The translations under genes were made by a program, and so were the position numbers. DNA of 64,000 nt. It comes from Paludisphaera mucosa. GTDB lineage: Bacteria; Planctomycetota; Planctomycetia; Isosphaerales; Isosphaeraceae. Below, piece by piece: positions 1 through 9,844 of the stretch (positions are counted from its first letter, which is position 1; each line of letters begins with the position of its first letter). Where the stretch lies: contig NZ_JARRAG010000002.1 in NCBI RefSeq assembly GCF_029589435.1, positions 2,914,001 through 2,978,000 on the forward strand. The letters run 5' to 3'. Under the pieces are notes generated by a model. That model had not been told where the DNA came from. It worked only from the letters and a program-made list of their open reading frames with translations, and did not search any database.

Positions 1-1727
1 TCGCATTTGCGAGTCCCGCGCCGACGCAGACGCCGACGGCGCCGTCGGCCGTGACCCCGACCCTCTTCACAGCTCCCAAGGAGACGCCGGCTACTCCGGT
101 CGTCGCGGCGGCCCCTCCGCAGGCGTCGCCGGCGGCCTCGCTGGTCGCGGCCGCTCCCGCACCTGCGGCCGCTACGGCCACGGCACCCGAAGGACCCTCG
201 GTCGCTTCGGCCGCCGCCCCGATCAGCGAGATCGCCCGCACGGCGCAGCAGGGCTTGATCCCGTTCCTGATCGCCTCGGCTCTGGGCGGCCTGTTCGCGC
301 TGGTGATGCCCTGCGTCTGGCCGATGGTGCCGATCACCGTCAACTTCTTCCTCAAGCAGGGGAAGGAGGGCAAGTCGAAGACGACGGGCTTGGCGTTCGC
401 TTACTGCCTGGCGATCATCGGCATCTTCACGATGGTCGGCGTCTTCTTCTCGTTCTTTTTCTCGGCCGCGTTCCTCCAGAACCTGGCGAACAACCCCTGG
501 CTCAACCTGGTCGTCGCCGCGCTCTTCCTGGCGTTCGGCCTGAGCCTGCTGGGCCTGTTCGAGATCAGCCTGCCGAGCTTCCTGCTCAACGCCTCGTCGA
601 AGGGCGAGAGCCGAGGCGGGCTGATCGGCGTCATCTTCATGGCGTTGACCCTGACGATCACCTCGTTCACCTGCACCTTCCCGGTCGTGGGCGGGCTGCT
701 GGTCATGGCGGCCGGTGGCAACTTCCTCTACCCGATCATCGGCCTGGCGACCTTCGCCACGGTCCTCGCCCTGCCCTTCTTCCTGCTGGCCCTGGCTCCT
801 GGCCTGCTCTCGAAGATGCCCCGCAGCGGCGACTGGATGAACTCGGTCAAAGTCGTGGGCGGCCTGGTGGAGATCGGCGCGGCGCTCAAGTTCCTGAACA
901 CGGCCGAGCTGGGCTACGTCACCCCCGAGAACGCCTGGTTCGACGCCCAGGTCGTGCTGACCGCCTGGATCGTGCTGGCGATCGTCTGCGGCGTCTATCT
1001 CCTCGGCCTCTTCCGCACCGACCACGATTACGACGAGGTGAAGGTCGGCCCCGGCCGGATTTTGTTCGGCTGCCTATTCCTCGGCCTGGGCCTTTACATG
1101 ACGCCCGCCCTCTTCGGCCGGCCTCCCCAGGGCCTGATCTGGGACCGCATGATCGTAGGCATACTCCCCCCCGACTCGAGCGAGTTGGTCGCCGAGGTCC
1201 GATCTGCCGGGACCGGAGCCGGCGAGGCCGTCGACGAGGTCAAGGCGACGTCGACCGACCCCGCGAAGGCCGAGCGAGAGCAGAAGAACCTTCACGGCGT
1301 CCTCTGGGGCATGAGCCTCGACCAGGCGAAGGAGGAGGCCGCCGCCAAGGGGCGACCGGTGCTGATCGACTTCACGGGCGTCAACTGCGCCAACTGCCGG
1401 CTGATGGAGCGGAACGTCCTGCCCCGGCAAGACGTCGTGAAGCTCCTCAAGAAGTTCGTCACGGTCCAGCTCTACACTGACCGGGTGCCGATCGCCTCGC
1501 TCACGGCCAGGCAGCGCGAGGACCTGGCGCTCCTCAACCAGGAGCGGCAGCTCGACCTGGCCGCCGAGCAGACGAATCCGTTCTACGTCATCATGACGCC
1601 CGACGGTAAAGTCGTCTCGTCGATCGGCGGCTACAACGAGCCGGCAGTCTTCCAGGAGTTCCTGACCAAGGCTCTCGACAAGGCCCAGGGGGGGGCACGC
1701 GTCGCGCAGGTCGGCGAGCCGCGTTGA
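1..1727 (+). CDS. DsbD-like thiol:disulfide interchange protein (5' partial)
   Basis: The frame is open to the left edge, so the gene probably starts upstream; GTG 51 is the first in-window start. Counting from GTG 51, an Ala/Pro-rich stretch (1-60) precedes a polytopic membrane domain (about 68-385) of the DsbD-beta/CcdA type. It carries the expected pair of membrane cysteines, C88 in MPCVWPM and C208 in SFTCTFP. A thioredoxin-like C-terminal domain (about 425-540) has the active-site motif C446-A-N-C449. In this family the membrane domain passes electrons from cytoplasmic thioredoxin to the periplasmic thioredoxin domain, which reduces proteins or cytochrome c maturation factors. The N-terminal DsbD-alpha domain is not visible and may lie upstream. 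The protein is inferred to sit in the cytoplasmic membrane. The family call is firm; the physiological partner is unknown. Confidence 0.88.
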   Translation, partial: AFASPAPTQTPTAPSAVTPTLFTAPKETPATPVVAAAPPQASPAASLVAAAPAPAAATATAPEGPSVASAAAPISEIARTAQQGLIPFLIASALGGLFALVMPCVWPMVPITVNFFLKQGKEGKSKTTGLAFAYCLAIIGIFTMVGVFFSFFFSAAFLQNLANNPWLNLVVAALFLAFGLSLLGLFEISLPSFLLNASSKGESRGGLIGVIFMALTLTITSFTCTFPVVGGLLVMAAGGNFLYPIIGLATFATVLALPFFLLALAPGLLSKMPRSGDWMNSVKVVGGLVEIGAALKFLNTAELGYVTPENAWFDAQVVLTAWIVLAIVCGVYLLGLFRTDHDYDEVKVGPGRILFGCLFLGLGLYMTPALFGRPPQGLIWDRMIVGILPPDSSELVAEVRSAGTGAGEAVDEVKATSTDPAKAEREQKNLHGVLWGMSLDQAKEEAAAKGRPVLIDFTGVNCANCRLMERNVLPRQDVVKLLKKFVTVQLYTDRVPIASLTARQREDLALLNQERQLDLAAEQTNPFYVIMTPDGKVVSSIGGYNEPAVFQEFLTKALDKAQGGARVAQVGEPR

Positions 1728-1750
1728 GCCGACGCTTCACGGCTAGAGGA

Positions 1751-2764
1751 TCATCGATAGAGCGGTTCCAGGCCCAGCGCCGTCCGCTCCCGTTCGACCG
1801 CGAACGGGTCGTTGACGGGGTTGTCGGGCCGCCGGCCGGAGAGCACGTTGAGGACGTCGCGCGCGACCATCGTGGCCATGTTTCGCAGGCCTTCCTCGGT
1901 CTGTGCGGCGCTATGGGGCGTGAGCATGACGTCGCGACGGCCGATCAGCGGGTGGTCGAGCGGTGGCGGCTCGACGTCGAACACGTCGGCCCCGTAGCCC
2001 CAGAGCAGCCGCGCGTCGAGCGCGTCGGCGACGGCCTCCTCGTCGACAACCGGCCCCCGGCAAGTGTTGATGAGGATGCAGTCCTCCTTGATGTTCGCCA
2101 GGGACGCACGGTCCATCATCCTGCGGGTGCTTGCGTCGAGCGGGAGGTGCAGGCTCACGTAGTCGGACTGTCGCAGCAGCTCCACGTAACCCACGCGCAG
2201 GGCGCCGGCTCGCAGCTCGACCTCTTCGGGGGCCTGGACGATGTCGTGGTAGAGGACGCGCATCCCGAAACCCAGGTGGCAGGCCTCCCCCAGGCGGCGG
2301 CCGATCCGTCCGAAACCGACGATCCCCAGGGTGCGTCCCCGGATCTCGCGGCCGCGCATCGTGGTGCGAACCGCGTAGTTGCCGGCCTCCAGCTCGCGGA
2401 TCATGGTCGGGAAGTGCTTCGAAAGGCCGATCATCATGGCGATGACGTGCTCGCAGACGTCCTCGGTGTTGGCCCCCGGCGTATAGACGACCTGGACGCC
2501 GCGGGCGGTCGCCGCGGGGACGTCGATGTGGTCGAAGCCGACGCCGTGCCGTCCGACGACCCGCAGCCGCTTCGCCGCCCCCAGCAGCGGCGCGTCGATC
2601 GCGCCGGCGGTGCGGGTGATGATCGCATCGGCGTCGCGGGCCGCCGCCGCCACGGCCTCGCGGTCCTTGGGGTCGACCATGCGGACCTGGGCGGCTTCCT
2701 TGACGAGCCGCAGGCCGGCTTCATCCATACCCGTCAGCATGAGAACGATCGGCCGGTCCGGCAT
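1751..2764 (-). CDS. D-isomer-specific 2-hydroxyacid dehydrogenase (CtBP/PGDH-like)
   Basis: A 337-residue NAD-dependent dehydrogenase, normal length for the D-2-hydroxyacid dehydrogenase family. The nucleotide-binding motif GIVGFGRIGRR lies in the middle. The catalytic set is present: Arg in NTCRGPVVDEEA, Glu in DVFDVEPPP and His in TPHSAAQT. It should interconvert a 2-keto acid and a D-2-hydroxy acid with NAD(H). The substrate cannot be read from the sequence; phosphoglycerate, glyoxylate or a C-terminal-binding-protein-like role are all possible. There is no ACT regulatory domain. It converges on the DsbD-like gene with a 23-bp gap and diverges from the GT39-type gene. A paralogue of the same type lies at 12666-13649. 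Confidence 0.85.
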   Translation of the reverse strand: MPDRPIVLMLTGMDEAGLRLVKEAAQVRMVDPKDREAVAAAARDADAIITRTAGAIDAPLLGAAKRLRVVGRHGVGFDHIDVPAATARGVQVVYTPGANTEDVCEHVIAMMIGLSKHFPTMIRELEAGNYAVRTTMRGREIRGRTLGIVGFGRIGRRLGEACHLGFGMRVLYHDIVQAPEEVELRAGALRVGYVELLRQSDYVSLHLPLDASTRRMMDRASLANIKEDCILINTCRGPVVDEEAVADALDARLLWGYGADVFDVEPPPLDHPLIGRRDVMLTPHSAAQTEEGLRNMATMVARDVLNVLSGRRPDNPVNDPFAVERERTALGLEPLYR

Positions 2765-2900
2765 GGCGCGTCACCAGGGAAGCTGAGAGGAATGCGCGGG
2801 CGTCGGCGATGCGTCGCTGACGCCCGGGGCGCGAGCTACTATCATGGGGAAGATCCCGGACGTCGCCTCCGGGTTCGGTGGTCCTAGATTAAGTCCCAAC

Positions 2901-4115
2901 ATGACTCGTGACAATCCGTGGTCGCCGCCCCTGGCCGCCTGGCTCGTGGTCCTCGCGGCGGTCGCCGCCCGCCTGGCGGTCGTGATCGCCGCCGGCGGCC
3001 GCTTTGAGGATCCCGACAATTACCTGCCCCTGGCGCGCTCGGTGGCCGCGGGCGAGGGCCTGACCTTGCGTGGCCGGCCCACGGCATACCGGCCGCCGCT
3101 CTACCCCCTGATACTCGCCCCGCTGACGGCCGTCGCGGGCGATCGGCCGACCTTCGGGCTGGCGATCCTGCACATCGCCCTCGGCGCGGTGGCCGCGGGG
3201 TGCACGATCCTCGCGGCGCGTCGGATGGGGACGAGCGCCCGACGCTCCCTCGTCGCGGGACTGATCGTGGCCCTCGATCCAGTCCTGGTCTGGCAGTCGC
3301 GATCGGTGATGACCGAGACGCCGACGGCCTTCCTGATCGCCGCGGCGCTCGCCCTGGCCGCGCATGAATGTCGCTGGGCCGCTCCCGGAGCGGGCGTCGC
3401 ACTGGGTCTGGCCGCGCTCTGCCGGCCGAGCATCCTGCCGGGCGCGGGCCTGGCCGCCCTGGCCGCGGCGCTCGCAGCACCTGGGACTCACAGGGAGCGA
3501 CTGCAACGCGGGATCGGCCTCGGGGTGGCCGTCGCGGCTGTGCTGACGCCCTGGGCCGTGCGGAATAAGATCGCGCTGGGCGAGGCCGTCTGGACGACGA
3601 CCCACGGCGGCTACACTCTAGCCCTGGCGAACAACGAAGTCTACTACCGGCAGGTCCTCGACGGCCCTGCCGGCGGAGTCTGGACGGGCCGGGAGCAATG
3701 GCTCTGGTGGGACTCGGTCAATCGTCGGACCGCCGGCATGAGCGAGCCGGCGGCCGACCGGCTGATGCGCGACGAGGCCATCGAACTCGCCCGCCGCGAG
3801 CCGGCGAAGTTCGCCCACGCCTGCGCGGCGAGGCTCGCGACTTTCTGGAGCCCCACCCCGGCGGCGGGCGTGTACGGCGGGCGGGCCCGGGCCTTGACGC
3901 TCGCCTGGACCCTGCCGCTCTGGGCGGCCCTCTTGCTCGGCCTGGCGAGCCCGACGTTCCGACGCTGGCCGGGGATCGTCGCGCCCAGCCTGATCCTCGG
4001 CCTGACGGTCGTCCACTCGTTCTACTGGACCGACCTGCGCATGCGGGCCCCGATCACGCCGGCGATCGCGCTGATCGCCTCTTCGGCCACCTGGCCCCGC
4101 CGCATGGGGTCGTGA
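2901..4115 (+). CDS. Membrane glycosyltransferase, GT39/ArnT-like
   Basis: An integral membrane protein with repeated hydrophobic helices and an early acidic loop (RFEDPDNYLPLARSVAAGEG) of the type used by GT39/ArnT-like enzymes near the metal/lipid-phosphate site. Such enzymes move sugar from a polyprenyl-phosphate donor to protein or lipid on the outer face of the membrane. ATG 2901 is preferred over the in-frame ATG 2844, because the 19 extra residues are not membrane-like and the first helix follows closely after 2901 (404 aa). The 3' end lies 10 bp from the convergent GT2-GtrA gene, so the two could act in the same envelope pathway, though they are not co-transcribed. The acceptor is unknown. 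Confidence 0.7.
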   Translation: MTRDNPWSPPLAAWLVVLAAVAARLAVVIAAGGRFEDPDNYLPLARSVAAGEGLTLRGRPTAYRPPLYPLILAPLTAVAGDRPTFGLAILHIALGAVAAGCTILAARRMGTSARRSLVAGLIVALDPVLVWQSRSVMTETPTAFLIAAALALAAHECRWAAPGAGVALGLAALCRPSILPGAGLAALAAALAAPGTHRERLQRGIGLGVAVAAVLTPWAVRNKIALGEAVWTTTHGGYTLALANNEVYYRQVLDGPAGGVWTGREQWLWWDSVNRRTAGMSEPAADRLMRDEAIELARREPAKFAHACAARLATFWSPTPAAGVYGGRARALTLAWTLPLWAALLLGLASPTFRRWPGIVAPSLILGLTVVHSFYWTDLRMRAPITPAIALIASSATWPRRMGS

Positions 4116-4125
4116 GCGTCGGCCC

Positions 4126-5289
4126 TCAGACCAGGGCCTTCTCGGGATCGGAGGCGTCCGGTGTCGCTTCCTCGGCCACCGGGCCCGGCCGGCCGGGCTT
4201 GCGGCGGAAGACGATCCAGCGCGACATCGAGAAGCTGATCCCGGTCGCCACGACGATGCCGACGACGGCCGCCGCCAGGCGGTGCCGCGCGAACACGCCG
4301 AACCGGCTCGGCAGGTAGAGCCGCAAGGTCAGGCTCACCACGATCCCCAGGGCGTTCCCCAGGGCGTAGGTCAAATACTGCCGCACGATCGAGCCCGCGC
4401 GAGTGTCGTTGAACGTCAAGCGGCGGTTGAGCAGGAAGTTCCAGCTCATCGCCGCCCAGATGGAGAGCGAGCCCGCGACGAACATGGGCCAGGTGAAGCC
4501 CCGGCCCGGGTCGACGGTCCCTCCGAAGCCCACCGAAGCGAGGAACCAGAGCAGGAGGGCGTAGAGCGAGAGGTCGACGAACATCCCCGAGGCGCCGACG
4601 AGGCAGAACTGGACCAGCCGCGAGAGCGTCCCGAAGCGATGGTCGAGCACCCGCTTGAGCTGCCTCACGTCGTCGAGGCGGACCGCGTCGATCCGGCGCT
4701 GATCGTTCCGGCCCGTGTTCACCGGGACGTCTACCAGCCGGCCCGAACACCACGTGAGGACGTCCAGGAGGATCCGCGAGCCGGAGATCTTCTGGTTCTC
4801 CATGACCAGCGACCGGACCGCGGAGCGACGCAGCGCCGCGAGGCCTGAGAGCCCGTCGGACGTCCCCAGCGCCAGCCGCCCGAGGATCGACAGGGTCTTG
4901 CCGCGTACGCCGCCGGGGCTCAGCAGGCGACGGCTCGACCGGGGGACTCCGACCACCACGTCGGCCGTGCTCGTCCTCAGGGCGTTCAGGACCTGGAGAA
5001 GCGCCTCGGGGCCGTATTCGCGCGAAGGGTCGAGGATCACCAGCAGTTCGCCCTTGGCGACGGTCAGGCCCTGCCGCAGCAGGCTCACGTTGTCGGCGGC
5101 CTCGTCGACGACCTGGATCATCGGGTGGACGCCGACGATCGAGCGCTCTCCCGGCGTGGATCCGGCCCAGATCACCTCGACCCCGTCGACGCCATCCTGC
5201 TCCAGGAGAAGGCGGCGATACGTCGCCAACTCGCCGTTGCGGAACGGCTCGTCTCGGGTCCCGGGAACGATCAGGCTGATGAGGCTCAT
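4126..5289 (-). CDS. GT2 glycosyltransferase fused to a GtrA-like membrane domain
   Basis: 387 residues. The N-terminal 230 residues look like a family 2 glycosyltransferase of the dolichol-phosphate-mannose-synthase type (N-terminal SLIVPGTRDEP, then a donor-site region with LLVILDPSREYGPEAL). The C-terminal part (about 235-365) is a four-helix GtrA-like domain beginning RLVQFCLVGASGMFVDLSLY. Enzymes of this build make polyprenyl-phosphate sugars and may help flip them, which would supply a GT39-type transferase such as the one ending 10 bp away. The gene starts 31 bp downstream of mnmA on the same strand, so it probably ends the ffh-rpsP-trmD-rplS-mnmA transcription unit. The sugar is unknown. 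Confidence 0.8.
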   Translation of the reverse strand: MSLISLIVPGTRDEPFRNGELATYRRLLLEQDGVDGVEVIWAGSTPGERSIVGVHPMIQVVDEAADNVSLLRQGLTVAKGELLVILDPSREYGPEALLQVLNALRTSTADVVVGVPRSSRRLLSPGGVRGKTLSILGRLALGTSDGLSGLAALRRSAVRSLVMENQKISGSRILLDVLTWCSGRLVDVPVNTGRNDQRRIDAVRLDDVRQLKRVLDHRFGTLSRLVQFCLVGASGMFVDLSLYALLLWFLASVGFGGTVDPGRGFTWPMFVAGSLSIWAAMSWNFLLNRRLTFNDTRAGSIVRQYLTYALGNALGIVVSLTLRLYLPSRFGVFARHRLAAAVVGIVVATGISFSMSRWIVFRRKPGRPGPVAEEATPDASDPEKALV

Positions 5290-5320
5290 GAGGCGGGCGG
5301 TCCTTCAACGCGGGGCCATA

Positions 5321-6400
5321 TCACTCGGCGAGGGCTCGCTCGATCCAGCCGCCGCCGAGCACGAGGTCGTCCTGGTAGAGCGTGACGACCTGCCCGGGGG
5401 CGACCGCGGGCTGCGGGACCTCGAACCGGACGCGGACGCGACCATCCGCCAGCGGCTCCACCACGGCGGGGACGGCGTGATGCCGAGCGCGGATCTGGGC
5501 CAGGCACGACGCGGGGCCATCGGGTGTAGGGCCCTGCCAGTTGAACCGCGAGGCCTCCAGGCCGGGACGGGCCAGCGACTCCTTGCGGCCCACGGTCACC
5601 GTCCGGGAGGTCGGCTCGATCTGGACGACGTAACGGGGCGCCCCGAGCGCGACGCCCAGCCCCCGGCGTTGGCCGATGGTGAATTTCTCGATGCCGGAAT
5701 GCTCGCCGAGCACCGCGCCGTCCTCGTCGACGAGCGTCCCGGACGTCTCCTGCTCGGGCCGGCGGCGGCGGACGAATTCCAGATAGTCGTCGTCCGGGAC
5801 GAAGCAGATCTCCTGGCTCTCGGCCTTGTCATGGACGGGGAGGTCGCGTCCCTTCGCAAGGGCGCGGACCTCGGCCTTGGCGAACTGCCCGATCGGGAAG
5901 AGGATGCTCTCGAGGAGTTCGGGGGCGAGCCCCGAAAGGACGTACGATTGGTCCTTGTCCCGGTCGAGGCCGCGGCCGACGCGGGTCGAGCCGTCGGCGG
6001 CGCGGGCGATCCGGGCGTAGTGGCCGGTCGCGACGAAATCGGCCCCGACCTGCTTGGCATAGTCCCAGAGCCGGCCGAACTTGAGCCAGATGTTGCACAT
6101 GACGCAGGGGTTCGGCGTGCGCCCCGCGAAGTACTCGTCTGCGAAGTAGTCCTGGATGCGGCCGAACTCGCGTTCGAAGTCGAGGACGAAGAACGGGATC
6201 TCAAGCCGGTCGGCGACCCGGCGGGCGTCGAGCGCGTCGGCGACGCTGCAGCAGGTCTTGGAGCGTCGCTCCTCGGACTCGCCGTGCGAGCCGGTGCGCA
6301 TGAAGAGGCCGACGACGTCGTAACCGTCGGCCTTCAACAGGTGCGCGGCGACGGAGCTGTCGACTCCGCCGCTCATCGCCAGGACGACGCGCTGGGGCAT
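5321..6400 (-). CDS. mnmA: tRNA-specific 2-thiouridylase MnmA
   Basis: 359 residues, normal for MnmA. The PP-loop ATP-binding motif SGGVDSS is at 10-16. The catalytic cysteine lies in TPNPCVMCN and the second, persulfide-forming cysteine in SQEICFVPDDD. MnmA thiolates C2 of wobble uridine in tRNAs for Lys, Glu and Gln, using ATP and sulfur from a cysteine desulfurase relay; an IscS-type desulfurase is encoded at 14155-15360. The open frame extends far upstream, but ATG 6400 directly precedes the conserved PQRVVLAMSGGVDSS start. It lies 65 bp downstream of rplS on the same strand and 31 bp before the GT2-GtrA gene, so co-transcription is likely. Confidence 0.95.
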   Translation of the reverse strand: MPQRVVLAMSGGVDSSVAAHLLKADGYDVVGLFMRTGSHGESEERRSKTCCSVADALDARRVADRLEIPFFVLDFEREFGRIQDYFADEYFAGRTPNPCVMCNIWLKFGRLWDYAKQVGADFVATGHYARIARAADGSTRVGRGLDRDKDQSYVLSGLAPELLESILFPIGQFAKAEVRALAKGRDLPVHDKAESQEICFVPDDDYLEFVRRRRPEQETSGTLVDEDGAVLGEHSGIEKFTIGQRRGLGVALGAPRYVVQIEPTSRTVTVGRKESLARPGLEASRFNWQGPTPDGPASCLAQIRARHHAVPAVVEPLADGRVRVRFEVPQPAVAPGQVVTLYQDDLVLGGGWIERALAE

Positions 6401-6465
6401 GCTCGCGGGAGTCCCTGGGTCGGAGGATGCGCCGCGGGCGTCCGGGGACGCCGCGGCGCGGGGGG

Positions 6466-6918
6466 TCACTTGGCGTTGGCCGCGGCCTCGGCCTTGGCCT
6501 TCTTGGTGGCCTGCTTGGCGGCCCGGCGCTCGGCCTTGGCGGCCTTGGCGTCGGCGGCGGCGGCCCCGGTGCTGAACCGCTCCTTGAGGCGGACGGCCTT
6601 GCCCGAACGCTCGCGGAGGTAGTACAGCTTGGCGCGGCGGACCTTGCCCGAGCGCTTGACGACGATGTCGGCGATCCGCGGCGAGTGGATCGGGAACTTC
6701 CGCTCCACGCCCTCGCCCTGGACGATCCGGCGGACGACGAACATCTCGCGGGTGTTGGCCCCGGAGCGGGCGATCACCACGCCGTTGAAGAGCTGGATGC
6801 GCTCCTTGTCGCCTTCCAGGATGCGGACGTGGACGTCGACCGTGTCGCCGATCTCGAACTTGGGCAGCTTGTCTTTCATGCTGCTCTGTTCGACCGCGGT
6901 CATGAATCGATTTTGCAT
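6466..6918 (-). CDS. rplS: 50S ribosomal protein L19
   Basis: 150 residues containing the complete L19 core, with FEIGDTVDVHVRILEGDKER, the FNGVVIARSG strand and the GVERKFPIHSPRIA motif. L19 sits at the 30S-50S interface. The core ends near residue 115. It is followed by about 35 residues rich in Ala and Lys (ADAKAAKAERRAAKQ...), an extension not found in the usual 115-125-residue L19. ATG 6918 is chosen because it gives a short N-terminus before the conserved KDKLPKFEIGD; internal Met codons at residues 6 and 14 are alternatives. It lies between trmD and mnmA, the common bacterial order. Confidence 0.95.
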   Translation of the reverse strand: MQNRFMTAVEQSSMKDKLPKFEIGDTVDVHVRILEGDKERIQLFNGVVIARSGANTREMFVVRRIVQGEGVERKFPIHSPRIADIVVKRSGKVRRAKLYYLRERSGKAVRLKERFSTGAAAADAKAAKAERRAAKQATKKAKAEAAANAK

Positions 6919-7022
6919 GGCTCTGCCTTTCGAGCGGCCCGTCCGGCGGGCCGGCGTGCATCGGACTTTCGTTCGTGGGGTGTCTGGGCGTTGTCTTGGC
7001 TCGCGGCCGGCGACGGCGTCGT

Positions 7023-7688
7023 TCAGCGGCGGTGTTCGCGGCGCCAGCGGGCGATGGCCGCGTGGTCGCCGCTGAGCAGGACTTCCGGGACGGCCAGCCC
7101 GCGGTAGTCGCGGGGGCGGGTGTAGTGGGGGTATTCGAGCCCGCCGTCGGGCCCGAACGACTCGTCGACCGCGCTCTCGGCGTCGCCGAGGACGCCGGGG
7201 ACCAGTCGGGCGACCGCGTCGATCACGACCATCGCGGCCGGCTCGCCGCCCGACAGGACGAAATCGCCCACCGACAGCAACTCGGGCCTGAGGATCTCGA
7301 CGACGCGCTCGTCGAAGCCCTCGTACCGCCCGCAGACCAGGGTCAACCGTCCCTTCCCGGCCAGCTCCGCGGCCCTCGCCTGATCGAACCGCCTCCCCTG
7401 GGGGGAGAGGACGATCAACTCGCCCGGGGGCTCGACCGCGGACCGCACGGCCTCGACCGCAGCGACGACGGGGGGGGCCATCAGGACCATCCCCGGGCCG
7501 CCCCCGAAGGGCCGGTCGTCCACCTGCTTGTGCCGGCCTTCGGCCCACTCGCGGATGTCCCAAAGGTGGACCGCGACGAGTTCCTTGGCGAGCGCCCGGC
7601 CGACGATGCTCTCGCCCAGGAACCCGGCGAAGAGGCCGGGGAAGAGCGTGAGGATGTCGATCCGCAGCGGCGGCGAGGCGGGTGACAT
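7023..7688 (-). CDS. trmD: tRNA (guanine-N1)-methyltransferase TrmD
   Basis: 221 residues of the SPOUT methyltransferase TrmD, which methylates N1 of G37 next to the anticodon and prevents +1 frameshifting. Visible motifs are the N-terminal RIDILTLFPGLF, the GGGPGMVLMAPP loop, the cofactor-knot segment LVCGRYEGFDERVVE and GDFVLSGGEPAAMVVIDA. The knot and the catalytic Asp region (GRYEGFDER) look intact. The gene begins 19 bp after the rpsP stop and precedes rplS by 104 bp, the standard rpsP-trmD-rplS order. At 221 residues it is slightly shorter than the E. coli enzyme, because the C-terminal helical domain is short. Confidence 0.95.
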   Translation of the reverse strand: MSPASPPLRIDILTLFPGLFAGFLGESIVGRALAKELVAVHLWDIREWAEGRHKQVDDRPFGGGPGMVLMAPPVVAAVEAVRSAVEPPGELIVLSPQGRRFDQARAAELAGKGRLTLVCGRYEGFDERVVEILRPELLSVGDFVLSGGEPAAMVVIDAVARLVPGVLGDAESAVDESFGPDGGLEYPHYTRPRDYRGLAVPEVLLSGDHAAIARWRREHRR

Positions 7689-7707
7689 GGGCCGGCCCGT
7701 CCCGGGG

Positions 7708-8052
7708 TCAGGAAGCCTGCGGGGCGGCTTCGGCGGCGGGCGCGACGGCGGCCGGGGCCGGAGTCGGGGCCGGCTTGGGCAGCTCCCAGGGCTCGCCCGG
7801 GCCGGGCTTGGCGACCTTGAACCGGCGGAGGATCGCCGCGACCTTGTCCGAGGGCTGGGCGCCGACGCTCAGCCAGTAGCGGATGCGGTCGGCGTTCAGG
7901 ACCGTCTGGGTCTCGGGGTTCCGCGACATCGGGTCGTAGTGGCCCAGCTCCTCGATGGAGCGGCCGTCGCGCGGGCTGCGGGAGTCCATGGCGCAGATCC
8001 TGAAGAAAGGCCTGTGCCGTCGTCCCATCGACTTCATCCGGATACGAACCAC
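7708..8052 (-). CDS. rpsP: 30S ribosomal protein S16
   Basis: 114 residues. The first 80 match S16: the start VRIRMKSMGRRHRPFFRI, then the GHYDPMSRNPE turn and ADRIRYWLSVGAQPSDKV. S16 is an early-assembly protein of the 30S subunit body. The last ~30 residues form a Pro/Ala-rich tail (ELPKPAPTPAPAAVAPAAEA) beyond the usual 80-90-residue protein. It is separated from ffh by 178 bp and from trmD by 19 bp, and is probably co-transcribed with both. Confidence 0.95.
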   Translation of the reverse strand: MVRIRMKSMGRRHRPFFRICAMDSRSPRDGRSIEELGHYDPMSRNPETQTVLNADRIRYWLSVGAQPSDKVAAILRRFKVAKPGPGEPWELPKPAPTPAPAAVAPAAEAAPQAS

Positions 8053-8230
8053 TCGCGGACTCCTCTCGAACTTCCAGGTCCCCCGATCGGGCCCCGCCGG
8101 AACGACCGGCTCGGGCGTGGTCGGGGATGAACTCGGTCCTGCCGAAAATGCCCCGGGGCTCTCGCCGTGCTCGAAGTCGGCAGGGGCGGGCTGGGGCGGT
8201 TGCTTCCTCGTGTCTGGTGCGGGGCGGGGC

Positions 8231-9715
<1,485 letters not shown>

Positions 9716-9759
9716 GACTCGTCTTGGGATCCACGGGCGGAGGAGGTCGCGAATCGACC

Positions 9760-9788
9760 ATCATAACGCCCGATCTCGGGCCTGGCAA
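9760..9788 (-). promoter_or_regulatory. Sigma-70-type promoter upstream of ffh
   Basis: Read on the minus strand, TTGCCA (-35) and TATGAT (-10) are separated by 17 bp. The -10 lies about 45 bp upstream of the ffh start codon. The match is good for a planctomycete region this rich in GC. It is the only convincing promoter found for the ffh-rpsP-trmD-rplS-mnmA block. It is predicted from consensus only. Confidence 0.5.
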
Positions 9789-9844
9789 CGCGTTTTCAAG
9801 CGCGGGCCTCCGTCACCGTTCGGGCCCGTCTCAAGCCGGCGCGG

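Noticed and set aside
1724-2887. 387-codon plus-strand frame
   Set aside because: It is antisense to the hydroxyacid dehydrogenase with intact catalytic residues.
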